Part shown: piece after piece, positions 1-5,497 of the stretch | How the letters are laid out: each line of letters begins with the position of its first letter | How positions within the stretch are numbered: the stretch's first letter is position 1 | Source: Bin55 sp964511425 | GTDB lineage: Bacteria; Pseudomonadota; Gammaproteobacteria; Pseudomonadales; Azotimanducaceae | Length of the DNA stretch: 5,497 nt | Assembly: GCA_964511425.1 (NCBI GenBank) | Contig: CAZEFI010000083.1 | Location: 1-5,497, forward strand | Direction of reading: 5' to 3' | The notes under the pieces: model-generated | What the model saw: only the letters and a program-made list of their open reading frames with translations | What the model was told of the DNA's origin: nothing | Database searches by the model: none | Translations under genes and position numbers: made by a program

Positions 1-49
1 ACCGAGAGACTGTATCGATCCGAAAGAGACCAAGTACGAATTAAGTTAA
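1..49 (+). CDS. Possible 3' end of upstream gene (thrS expected), frame unresolved
   Basis: All three forward frames are open from the window edge. One stops with TAA at 42-44, one with TAA at 47-49, and one runs to TAA at 91-93, inside infC. In related bacteria thrS (threonyl-tRNA synthetase) commonly lies directly before infC, so a thrS tail is expected here. The 13 to 30 residues visible are too few and too poorly conserved to confirm it or to choose the frame. The frame ending at 44 gives a basic tail (RETVSIRKRPSTN) that would suit the end of ThrS. This is inference from gene order, not recognition. Confidence 0.25.
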   Translation, partial: PRDCIDPKETKYELS

Positions 50-56
50 CGCCCAC

Positions 57-70
57 GAGGAGAACACATC
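57..70 (+). promoter_or_regulatory. infC ribosome-binding site and ATC start codon
   Basis: A strong Shine-Dalgarno sequence, GAGGAG (57-62), lies 5 nt before the ATC at 68-70. An in-frame TAA at 47-49 closes the frame upstream, and no ATG, GTG or TTG occurs in frame between that stop and GTG at 137. ATC is therefore the only start that keeps the conserved IF3 N-terminus. Initiation of infC at AUU or AUC is a known device by which IF3, which discriminates against non-canonical start codons, represses its own synthesis. Confidence 0.8.
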
Positions 71-616
71 AGCAAAACACCTGCAAGCTCTAAATTTGAG
101 CGTGCAACTCTCAATGAGGAAATAGACGCTCCACAGGTGCGTTTGATTGACAAGGACGGCGAACAAATAGGAATCGTTCCACGTTCGCGGGCCTTAGCAG
201 AAGCGAAAAAGGACGGACTCGATCTGGTAATGATAGCACCGCAATCGAATCCTCCGGTCGTGAAAGTACTCGACTATAGCAAACATCTTTTTGAACAGAA
301 AAAGTATGTCTCTGCAAACAAGAAAAAGCAAAGAAACACTCAAATCAAGGAAGTTAGGTTTCGCGTAAATACTGGCGAGCGTGATTACCAGACTAAGATT
401 CGAAACATCGGACGATTTTTAGCCGACGGGGACAAAGCTAAGGTAAGTCTGCGCTTTAAAGGTCGTGAGAGTCTTCATCCCGAAATAGGACTCAAGGTAC
501 TTGACCGGCTGCAGAGCGATTTGAGCGAAAAAGCAACCGTAGAGCTACAACCGAAATTTGAAGGACCACAATTGGTGATGGTGTTCGCGCCCATCAATAC
601 AAAGAAGAAAAAGTAA
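68..616 (+). CDS. infC: Translation initiation factor IF-3
   Basis: IF3 binds the 30S subunit, prevents premature joining of the 50S subunit and checks the start codon and initiator tRNA. The product is 182 residues, against 180 in E. coli. The N-domain (residues about 10-80) opens with RATLNEEIDAPQVRLID, matching the family's 'N-EI-A--VRL' start, and ends in the signature around KVLDYSKHLFE (about 66-76), where the usual DYGKFL is altered to DYSKHL. A lysine-rich linker (about 78-95) leads to the C-domain, with IKEVRFR, DYQTKIRN, FL-DGDKAKVSLRFKGRE and a lysine-rich end. I chose ATC at 68 because the family N-terminus extends upstream of GTG 137, which would remove 23 conserved residues. The gene is followed closely by rpmI and rplT, the usual IF3-L35-L20 order. 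It is probably autoregulated through its start codon. Confidence 0.96.
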   Translation: MSKTPASSKFERATLNEEIDAPQVRLIDKDGEQIGIVPRSRALAEAKKDGLDLVMIAPQSNPPVVKVLDYSKHLFEQKKYVSANKKKQRNTQIKEVRFRVNTGERDYQTKIRNIGRFLADGDKAKVSLRFKGRESLHPEIGLKVLDRLQSDLSEKATVELQPKFEGPQLVMVFAPINTKKKK

Positions 617-622
617 CAACAT

Positions 623-823
623 ATGCCAAAAATCAAGACTCACAGTGGTGCGGCAAAGCGCTTTCGTCGTACCTCTAACGGTTATAAACACAAGCGCACT
701 GGCAAGAATCATCTGCAGACGAAGAAGTCTCAGCAGCGCAAGCGTCAATTACGAGGATTTAAGAATCTGTCTGAAAGTGATGTCCGTAAAGTCGATGATT
801 TACTTCCGTACGACGCGAGATAA
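623..823 (+). CDS. rpmI: 50S ribosomal protein L35
   Basis: L35 is a small basic protein of the large ribosomal subunit. The 66-residue product (65 in E. coli) has the family start MPKIKTHSGAAKRF, then a basic middle with YKHKR and HLQTKKS, then QRKRQLRG and the closing LLPY motif. It starts at ATG 623, only 6 nt after the infC stop. There is no clear Shine-Dalgarno in the gap, only the purine-rich AAGAAGAAAAAG at the end of infC, so translation is probably coupled to infC. In E. coli, L20 represses rpmI and rplT by binding mRNA upstream of rpmI. Whether that happens here cannot be read from the sequence. Confidence 0.97.
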   Translation: MPKIKTHSGAAKRFRRTSNGYKHKRTGKNHLQTKKSQQRKRQLRGFKNLSESDVRKVDDLLPYDAR

Positions 824-825
824 AC

Positions 826-833
826 AGAGGAAA
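826..833 (+). promoter_or_regulatory. rplT ribosome-binding site
   Basis: AGAGGAAA lies 4 nt before the GTG at 838 and just after the rpmI stop. It is one of the clearer Shine-Dalgarno sequences in the window and supports GTG as the rplT start. Confidence 0.7.
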
Positions 834-837
834 TTTA

Positions 838-1197
838 GTGACCCGAGCAACTAACAGTGTAGCATCCCGTACCCGACGTAAAAAAATCTTGAAGCAATCC
901 CGCGGCTATTACGGTGCTCGTAGTCGAACTTTTAAAGTCGCAAAGCAAGCCGTGATTAAGGCGGGTCAGTACGCGTATCGGGATCGGCGACAACGTAAAC
1001 GACAATTTCGCTCGTTGTGGATTATCCGTATCAATGCTGCGGCACGCGAAAATGGAATGACCTACGGGCAGTTCATGCACGGACTCAAAAAAGCGAATAT
1101 CAATTTGGATAGAAAGGTACTGGCAGATCTAGCATATCACGAGTCTGAGTCTTTTGCACATTTAGTTTCGCTGGCCAAACAAGCAGTCGCAAACTAA
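838..1197 (+). CDS. rplT: 50S ribosomal protein L20
   Basis: L20 binds 23S rRNA early in 50S assembly and in E. coli also acts as a translational repressor of its own operon. The 119-residue product (118 in E. coli) carries the family's core: KKILKQSRGYYGARSRTF (about 15-32), the nearly invariant run through AVIKAGQYAYRDRRQRKRQF (about 38-57), then LWI-RINAAAREN and GLKKANI-LDRKVLADLA. The start is GTG at 838, with a good ribosome-binding site. The extreme N-terminus (MTRATNSVASRTRRKK) differs from the usual M-A/P-R-V-K-R-G-V start, so the rRNA-binding tail is diverged. The gene is 14 nt after rpmI. A 107-nt gap with strong inverted repeats separates it from pheS. Confidence 0.97.
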   Translation: MTRATNSVASRTRRKKILKQSRGYYGARSRTFKVAKQAVIKAGQYAYRDRRQRKRQFRSLWIIRINAAARENGMTYGQFMHGLKKANINLDRKVLADLAYHESESFAHLVSLAKQAVAN

Positions 1198-1209
1198 TCC
1201 TCGCGGTAG

Positions 1210-1257
1210 ATGCGCGGTACGCATTTCTCTATGCGTCCTCTCCAAACCACCGCGCAT
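1210..1257 (+). repeat. Nested inverted repeat in the rplT-pheS gap, possible pheST leader structure
   Basis: The outer arms are ATGCGCGGT (1210-1218) and ACCGCGCAT (1249-1257), a perfect 9-bp pairing. Directly inside are ACGCAT (1219-1224) and ATGCGT (1231-1236), a perfect 6-bp stem with loop TTCTCT. Bases 1237-1248 remain unpaired. The same bases also allow a different folding: ATGCG 1210-1214 with CGCAT 1220-1224, and ATGCG 1231-1235 with CGCAT 1253-1257. No T-run follows immediately (TTTTT is at 1273-1277, 15 nt on), so this is not a standard intrinsic terminator. By position it may be a leader element of pheST or a processing or stability hairpin. Function is inferred. Confidence 0.6.
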
Positions 1258-1304
1258 AGTTGCTCATTTCAGTTTTTGACCTGCGGTTAACCAGAGAATC
1301 GTAT

Positions 1305-2285
1305 ATGGGATCACTAGACGATTTACTCAATAACGCACTGCAATTGATTGCAGAAGCCCAATCACACCAAGTTCTGGAGGAAGTTCGAGTTCGGTGTTTA
1401 GGGCGTAAGGGATTTGTTACGACAGCCCTTCGCGAAATTAAAAATTTACCTCCTGAGCAACGTCCGGGTGCGGGTCAAGAGATTAACCGGCACAAGAAGA
1501 CAATAGAAACGGCCTTAGCAGATCGCCGTATTGAGCTAGAGGACGATGAACGAGTAAAGAGTTCTCGGAAGCAGGGAATTGATGTCTCGCTACCGAGTCG
1601 AGCGAGACATAAAGGAAGCATTCACCCCGTTTCCCAAACCTTAACCCGAATCGAGGACATATTTATCAATGCTGGATACGACGTAGTTCTTGGTCCGGAA
1701 ATTGAAGACGAATACCACAATTTTGAAGCACTAAACATACCTGCAGAGCACCCAGCTCGCGCCATGCACGATACCTTCTATCTTGAAGATGGTCAGGTTC
1801 TCAGAACACATACTTCGCCCGTACAAATTCGAACGATGGAAGCTCAAGAACCACCGATTTACATCATTTGCCCGGGTCGTGTGTATCGATGCGACTATGA
1901 CCGAACGCATACACCTATGTTCCATCAGGTAGAAGGTTTAGTAGTAGACCGAGAGGTTAGTTTCGCGCACCTAAAACACACCGTGATCGAATTCATACAC
2001 ACTTTCTTCGAAGAAAAAGTGGAAATTCGTTTTAGGCCATCGTACTTTCCATTCACAGAACCGTCTGCGGAAGTCGATGTAAAAGGCGCGCACGGTTGGA
2101 GTGAAGTAATGGGTTGTGGAATGGTGCATCCGCGAGTGCTCAGTATGTCCAGTGTCGATCCCGATCAATTTAGTGGCTTCGCATTTGGGTTCGGTGCAGA
2201 TCGTCTTGCCATGTTAAAGTACGGAATACAGGACCTGCGGATGATGTTCGAAAATGACCTTCGTTTTCTTAATCAATTCCGTTGA
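1305..2285 (+). CDS. pheS: Phenylalanine--tRNA ligase alpha subunit
   Basis: PheS is the catalytic subunit of the cytoplasmic alpha2-beta2 enzyme that joins phenylalanine to tRNA-Phe using ATP. From ATG 1305 the product is 326 residues, against 327 in E. coli. The N-terminal coiled-coil arm (about 1-85) binds tRNA and includes LGRKG and LPPEQRP. The class II catalytic core follows, with DVSLP, HPVSQTL-RIEDIF, GPEIEDEYHNFEALNIP, HDTFY and LRTHTSPVQIRTM. Motif 2 is GRVYRCDYDRTHTPMFHQVEG, and RFRPSYFPFTEPSAEVDV comes next. Motif 3 is GFAFGFGADRLAMLKYG. The specificity-linked alanine of the GFAFG segment is kept (about residue 293). A TTG at 1260 in the same frame would add 15 residues that the family lacks. 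A weak AGAGAA precedes ATG 1305. pheT follows after 8 nt. Confidence 0.97.
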   Translation: MGSLDDLLNNALQLIAEAQSHQVLEEVRVRCLGRKGFVTTALREIKNLPPEQRPGAGQEINRHKKTIETALADRRIELEDDERVKSSRKQGIDVSLPSRARHKGSIHPVSQTLTRIEDIFINAGYDVVLGPEIEDEYHNFEALNIPAEHPARAMHDTFYLEDGQVLRTHTSPVQIRTMEAQEPPIYIICPGRVYRCDYDRTHTPMFHQVEGLVVDREVSFAHLKHTVIEFIHTFFEEKVEIRFRPSYFPFTEPSAEVDVKGAHGWSEVMGCGMVHPRVLSMSSVDPDQFSGFAFGFGADRLAMLKYGIQDLRMMFENDLRFLNQFR

Positions 2286-2293
2286 ATTAGACT

Positions 2294-4708
2294 ATGAAAG
2301 TTACCACTAGTTGGCTCAAAAACTTAATTGAATACGACTGCGAAGACACAGAACTAGTCGAGATTTTCAATTCACTTGGACTTGAAGTAGACGCGTGCTA
2401 CCAAGCTCCAGTACCGTTTTCCAACGTCGTCGTCGGTCGAGTAGAAAAGCTGGAACGCCATCCCCAAAGAACCGATTTGTTTGTTTGTAATATTCTCGTA
2501 GATCGAGAGCGCAATAAGTCAGTACAGGTGGTTTGCGGTGACCAGACTCTGAAAGAAAATGACCGAGTAGTGGTAGCACGCGACGGAGCGAAACTTCCGG
2601 ATGGTCGGATCATTAAGAAAACCACGATTCAAGGGGTTGAATCCAACGGAATGTTGTGCTCCGGTAAGGAATTAGCAATTTCTTCTAACGAGGAAACGGT
2701 GTGGCGCATGGAACGCAACGTTGGGAGGATTGGAGAATGCCCAGGCAAGACTATGCTTTGGGACGACAGTGTGCTCGACTTAGACCTTACTCCGAATCGC
2801 GGAGACTGTTTTTCGGTGCTTGGGCTAGCTCGAGAGCTGCAGCTAATAACGAATACGAAGTATCAAAACTTTCTTGCAGACGGTACATTACACGTTCCAC
2901 AGGGGCACGACGAAGAAATTCCGATCGAAGTTCACGCACCAGAGGCGTGTCCAATTTACCACGGTATAGTGATCAAGAATGTACCGCAGAATGATGCTCA
3001 TTTACATCGACTGAGAAAAGATCTCATTTGCTGTGGTTTGCGACCGGTGAACTATGTCGTCGACTGTCTTAACTATGAACTGTTGGAAACGGGGCAACCT
3101 ACGCATGCGTTTGACCTCGAGAAGGTAAAAGACGGTATCGTGGTCCGATATGCTCGGCAAGGAGAGAAAATTCTTCTCCTAGACGGTACGAATGTGAAAC
3201 TCGATCCTTCCGTGTTAATCATCGCTAGTGGTGAAAAACCTGTGGCAATTGCAGGAGTAATGGGTAGTTTGGACAGTGCGGTTACGGAACACACGAAAGA
3301 CATCCTCCTAGAGGTCGCGTATTTCACGCCCGCTGCAGTGCGTGGTACCGCACGTATGTACGGTCTTCAGTCTGAAGCATCGGTACGATTCGAGCGTGGC
3401 GTAGATTATTCGATTCAAGCAGCAGCACTGAAGTGCGCTTGCCAGAGATTAGCCTATGAAGTACCGTTAAATTCACAATCGAATGGTGGATTGGTGCAAT
3501 TTGGTCCCGTCATAAGTGTTATCTCGGAAGAACATCTTCCGGTGCGTCCTGAGATTTTTCTACCCAAGGATCTGCCAGAGAAAAGAATTGGACATCCCCA
3601 GGACTTGAACAAGATCAATCGTATGTTTGACCAGTTAGAGTTTAAGTTCAGAGAAGAGAAAAAGGGATGGTGGATCACTCCACCACCGCATCGATACGAT
3701 ATCGAAATTCCCGAAGACTTTGTAGAAGAAATTTGTCGCGTAGTTGGTTATGACAATATCCCCAGTACGCCACTACAAACAACCGTCAATCTAAGGGAAC
3801 CCAAAAGAATACGAGGAGATGCTCGCGAACTTCGAATAAGTCTCAGTGGTTTAGGTTATAACGAAGTCATTACTTACAGTTTTGTACCGAAGAATACGAA
3901 CGATATATTCAGTAATTCCAAGAATATATTAGAATTAGTTAATCCAATATCTGTTGATCGAGCGGTGATGCGCAGTTCCATCATTCCAGGTTTATTGACG
4001 ACTGTTGCTTACAACGTCGCACGTCAAGAAAGTGCATTGCGCTTGTTTGAATACGGTCAATGTTTCCAATACGATGCAAAAGGAAGATTGCAACAGCGTG
4101 ATCAAGTTGCTGGAGTCTTGTTGGGAGCAAGAAATCCCGAATCGTGGGCTCATGATCAGCGCGAAGTCGATTTCTTTGATATTAAAGCCGATCTAGAGTC
4201 GTTATTGTGTTTTGCGACGATTGAGTTTGAACCTGTTGAATCTAAAGGTTATGAACCGAATCAATGTGCATCCGTAAAACTAGGGAATCAAGTAGTCGGA
4301 GTAGTGGGTAAAGTTCGATCCAATGCTACAAGACACTTTGAAATCGATCAAGATGTTTATGCATTCGAACTTGATGCGGTAAATCTGCTCGGCTCCACAC
4401 ATCCACGATTTGTCGAATTTAGTTCGTATCCGTCTGTGCGGAGAGATCTAGCCCTTGTCCTAGATAAGTCCGTGACCATCAGACAAATTGAAGATGTTGT
4501 AAAAGAGACACTCGACGATTTGCTAGGGGAGTTTGTAGTTTTTGATGTGTTTGGTGGATCGCAGTTTGAAGAAAATCAACACAGTATTGCCATCGGAATT
4601 ACATTACGCCACCCGTCAAGAACTTTACAAGACGAGGAAGTGAACGCGGTAATGAATGAAGTAGTGCAAAAACTTTCGACGCAATTTCATGCAAAATTAA
4701 GGACTTAG
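2294..4708 (+). CDS. pheT: Phenylalanine--tRNA ligase beta subunit
   Basis: PheT is the large subunit of phenylalanyl-tRNA synthetase. It binds tRNA and hydrolyses mischarged Tyr-tRNA-Phe. It has 804 residues (795 in E. coli) and full domain content. An OB-fold tRNA-binding domain (about 43-150) includes the VVVGRVEKLERHP strand and GMLCSGKEL. LTPNRGDCFSVLGLARE (about 165-181) follows. The B3/B4 editing region runs from about 210 to 400, with GQPTHAFD (His271), LLEVAYF (Glu340) and SEASVRFERGVD (Ser360, Ala362), which align with the E. coli editing-site residues. The B5 domain is at about 420-490, then a catalytic-like core with NEVITYSFV. A C-terminal FDX-ACB anticodon-binding domain (about 705-804) has YPSVRRDLALV, FDVF and SRTLQDEEV. 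The gene lacks a clear ribosome-binding site, so coupling to pheS is likely. Confidence 0.97.
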   Translation: MKVTTSWLKNLIEYDCEDTELVEIFNSLGLEVDACYQAPVPFSNVVVGRVEKLERHPQRTDLFVCNILVDRERNKSVQVVCGDQTLKENDRVVVARDGAKLPDGRIIKKTTIQGVESNGMLCSGKELAISSNEETVWRMERNVGRIGECPGKTMLWDDSVLDLDLTPNRGDCFSVLGLARELQLITNTKYQNFLADGTLHVPQGHDEEIPIEVHAPEACPIYHGIVIKNVPQNDAHLHRLRKDLICCGLRPVNYVVDCLNYELLETGQPTHAFDLEKVKDGIVVRYARQGEKILLLDGTNVKLDPSVLIIASGEKPVAIAGVMGSLDSAVTEHTKDILLEVAYFTPAAVRGTARMYGLQSEASVRFERGVDYSIQAAALKCACQRLAYEVPLNSQSNGGLVQFGPVISVISEEHLPVRPEIFLPKDLPEKRIGHPQDLNKINRMFDQLEFKFREEKKGWWITPPPHRYDIEIPEDFVEEICRVVGYDNIPSTPLQTTVNLREPKRIRGDARELRISLSGLGYNEVITYSFVPKNTNDIFSNSKNILELVNPISVDRAVMRSSIIPGLLTTVAYNVARQESALRLFEYGQCFQYDAKGRLQQRDQVAGVLLGARNPESWAHDQREVDFFDIKADLESLLCFATIEFEPVESKGYEPNQCASVKLGNQVVGVVGKVRSNATRHFEIDQDVYAFELDAVNLLGSTHPRFVEFSSYPSVRRDLALVLDKSVTIRQIEDVVKETLDDLLGEFVVFDVFGGSQFEENQHSIAIGITLRHPSRTLQDEEVNAVMNEVVQKLSTQFHAKLRT

Positions 4709-4728
4709 TCCAGTTCGACGGTAATACA

Positions 4729-5049
4729 TTGACCACGAAGAAAAGAGAGGTAGTAACTCGAGCAACGCTGGCGCAGCACCTGCACGACGAACTCGGAATC
4801 CCTTTTACTGAAGCAAGTTCCATCGTAGATGACTTTTTCGATGCAATTACGGATGGTTTAGAATCTCGGGACTCAGTACAGTTGAAGGGATTCGGCAAGT
4901 TTGAAGTGCGCGAGTGGAAAGAGCGCTTGGGTCGAAACATCAAGACAGGCGAAACGGTCAAAATTGCACCGAGTACCAAAGTTCACTTCAAACCAAGTCG
5001 GACGTTAACGAAACGAATCGCGAAGTATGCCGGTCCAGGAATCGAGTAA
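4729..5049 (+). CDS. ihfA: Integration host factor alpha subunit, divergent (HU/IHF family)
   Basis: HU/IHF-family proteins are dimeric nucleoid proteins. IHF bends DNA sharply at specific sites through two beta-ribbon arms. The 106-residue product has the N-terminal helices (residues about 11-46), the body motif VQLKGFGKFEVRE (50-62), the arm RLGRNIKTGETVKI (66-79) and the ending VHFKPSRTLTKRI. It is called IHF alpha because it directly follows pheT, its usual place in gammaproteobacteria. Several positions are atypical. The arm has Ile71 where the family has an almost invariant Pro, Leu67 where IHF alpha has Pro, and Lys53 where IHF alpha has the DNA-contacting Ser. The start is TTG 4729, with only a weak ribosome-binding site, and the N-terminus is about 6 residues longer than in E. 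coli. No other in-frame start lies between the pheT stop and this TTG. A family member working as an HU-like protein is the alternative. Confidence 0.85.
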   Translation: MTTKKREVVTRATLAQHLHDELGIPFTEASSIVDDFFDAITDGLESRDSVQLKGFGKFEVREWKERLGRNIKTGETVKIAPSTKVHFKPSRTLTKRIAKYAGPGIE

Positions 5050-5395
5050 GACTTCACATGATCGTTATTACACGATTGGCGAAGTCAGCACCCTTTGCGA
5101 AGTCAAGCAGCATGTTTTACGCTATTGGGAAACTCAGTTTGCACAACTGCAAAAACTGACTCGATTGAATGGACGGCGCTACTACACTAAAGCTGATATC
5201 GACTTCATTCACGAGCTTAAAGATTTGTTGTACGCGCGTGGATTCACGATCAGTGGCGCTCAAAAGCATTTAGCGACGAAACAAGAAGGTCTCAAGACAG
5301 AGGAGTCTGTTCGTCCATCTCGATCGAAGATCAAAGCAGCGATCGAAGATCTGCAAGATGCCAAGCAGATCTTGAAAGAAATTACAATAGAGTAG
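5027..5395 (+). CDS. MerR-like transcriptional regulator next to ihfA
   Basis: This is a 122-residue protein with an N-terminal MerR-type winged helix-turn-helix. RYYTIGEVSTLCEVKQHVLRYW (about 13-34) contains the two first helices and the family's LRYWE element. NGRRYYTKADIDFIHELKDLLYARGFTISGAQ (about 48-79) gives the wing (RRYY) and the following helices. The C-terminal part (about 95-122) is short and charged, probably helical, with no cysteine cluster or ligand-binding domain, so metal or drug sensing is unlikely. It belongs to the group of small MerR-like proteins encoded just after ihfA in many proteobacteria, whose targets are poorly defined. ATG 5027 lies inside the end of ihfA, a 23-nt overlap, and no other in-frame start exists before the conserved region. 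This suggests translational coupling with ihfA. Confidence 0.9.
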   Translation: MPVQESSKTSHDRYYTIGEVSTLCEVKQHVLRYWETQFAQLQKLTRLNGRRYYTKADIDFIHELKDLLYARGFTISGAQKHLATKQEGLKTEESVRPSRSKIKAAIEDLQDAKQILKEITIE

Positions 5396-5403
5396 TCCGA
5401 TAG

Positions 5404-5423
5404 GACGGATGATTCAATCCGTC
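5404..5423 (+). repeat. Short hairpin between the merR-like gene and the tRNA
   Basis: GACGGAT (5404-5410) and ATCCGTC (5417-5423) form a perfect 7-bp stem with loop GATTCA, 8 nt after the merR-like stop and 19 nt before the tRNA. It is followed by GATATTGTGATG, without a proper T-run, so it is at best a weak terminator. It could instead be an RNA-processing or stability structure if the tRNA is co-transcribed with the genes upstream. Confidence 0.45.
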
Positions 5424-5442
5424 GATATTGTGATGTAGAAAT

Positions 5443-5497
5443 CGGGACGTGGCGCAGTTTGGTAGCGCACATGACTGGGGGTCATGTGGTCGCCGGT
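5443..5497 (+). tRNA. tRNA-Pro(GGG), 3' part cut by window end
   Basis: The 5' acceptor strand is CGGGACG (5443-5449), starting with the C1 typical of bacterial proline tRNAs. The D-stem is GCGC/GCGC around the loop AGTTTGGTA. The anticodon stem is CATGA/TCATG, closing the 7-nt loop CTGGGGG. The loop's U33 equivalent is at 5476 and anticodon GGG is at 5477-5479, reading CCC and CCU, followed by G37 as in proline tRNAs. The variable loop is TGGTC, then the T-stem 5' strand GCCGG. The window ends at the first base of the T-loop, so the acceptor 3' strand and CCA end cannot be checked. A proline tRNA after ihfA and merR is a common gammaproteobacterial arrangement. Confidence 0.95.

Noticed and set aside
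1210..1277. Intrinsic terminator after rplT
   Set aside because: The stem is strong, but the T-run begins 15 nt after it, too far for a standard rho-independent terminator.
1260..1304. Upstream TTG start that would add 15 residues to PheS
   Set aside because: The added segment has no counterpart in PheS, whereas ATG 1305 gives the family length and the expected N-terminal arm.
1276..1304. TTGACC resembling a -35 box ahead of pheS
   Set aside because: At 16-18 nt spacing there is no acceptable -10 box, and a start site from it would fall at or after the pheS ATG.
2701..2994. 97-codon alternative frame within pheT
   Set aside because: It overlaps a fully conserved part of pheT in another frame and shows no family features.
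3371..3382. Ser360 in PheT in place of the editing-site Thr of E. coli
   Set aside because: Ser at this position is found in other bacterial PheT proteins and keeps the hydroxyl. The His, Glu and Ala of the site are intact, so loss of editing is not indicated.
3893..3960. AT-rich stretch within pheT as an internal promoter or IHF site for ihfA
   Set aside because: No hexamer pair with sensible spacing and no match to the IHF consensus was found. The stretch encodes an ordinary part of PheT.
4599..4979. 126-codon minus-strand ORF across the pheT-ihfA junction
   Set aside because: It lies antisense to two conserved genes, has no recognisable motif and reads as a shadow of their codon pattern. 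The other minus-strand ORFs were rejected for the same reason.

Overview
The window is a translation-gene cluster in the classic proteobacterial order, all on the + strand: infC (IF3), rpmI (L35), rplT (L20), pheS and pheT (phenylalanyl-tRNA synthetase), ihfA (IHF alpha subunit by position), a small MerR-like regulator, and the 5' part of a proline tRNA cut by the window end. The run pheS-pheT-ihfA-merR-tRNA-Pro points to a gammaproteobacterium. Base composition is mid-range, the proteins are clearly diverged from E. coli, and there are no mobile elements. I cannot name a genus.

Layout. Positions 1-67 hold what is probably the tail of an upstream gene (thrS is expected there) and the infC ribosome-binding site. 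infC starts at a non-canonical ATC codon at 68, preceded by a strong Shine-Dalgarno sequence; this adds the N-terminal residues that a GTG start at 137 would lose. rpmI and rplT follow with gaps of 6 and 14 nt. The rplT-pheS gap is the only large intergenic region before the end of the cluster. It holds a conspicuous nested inverted repeat with two mutually exclusive foldings and a 26-codon ORF, so it is a candidate pheST leader. pheS and pheT are 8 nt apart, ihfA starts 20 nt after pheT, and the merR-like gene overlaps ihfA by 23 nt. A 47-nt gap with a short hairpin precedes the tRNA.

Functionally, infC, rpmI and rplT supply initiation and the large ribosomal subunit. pheS and pheT make the two subunits of the enzyme that charges tRNA-Phe. 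ihfA encodes a DNA-bending nucleoid protein, and the MerR-like gene is its usual but poorly understood partner. The tight spacing suggests one or a few transcripts with translational coupling.

This is largely an ordinary core region and I see no evidence of a new multi-gene system. Two points deserve a second look. The IHF-alpha-like protein has Ile where the family has the DNA-intercalating Pro. The rplT-pheS leader has alternating ATGCG/CGCAT segments that could form a switch.
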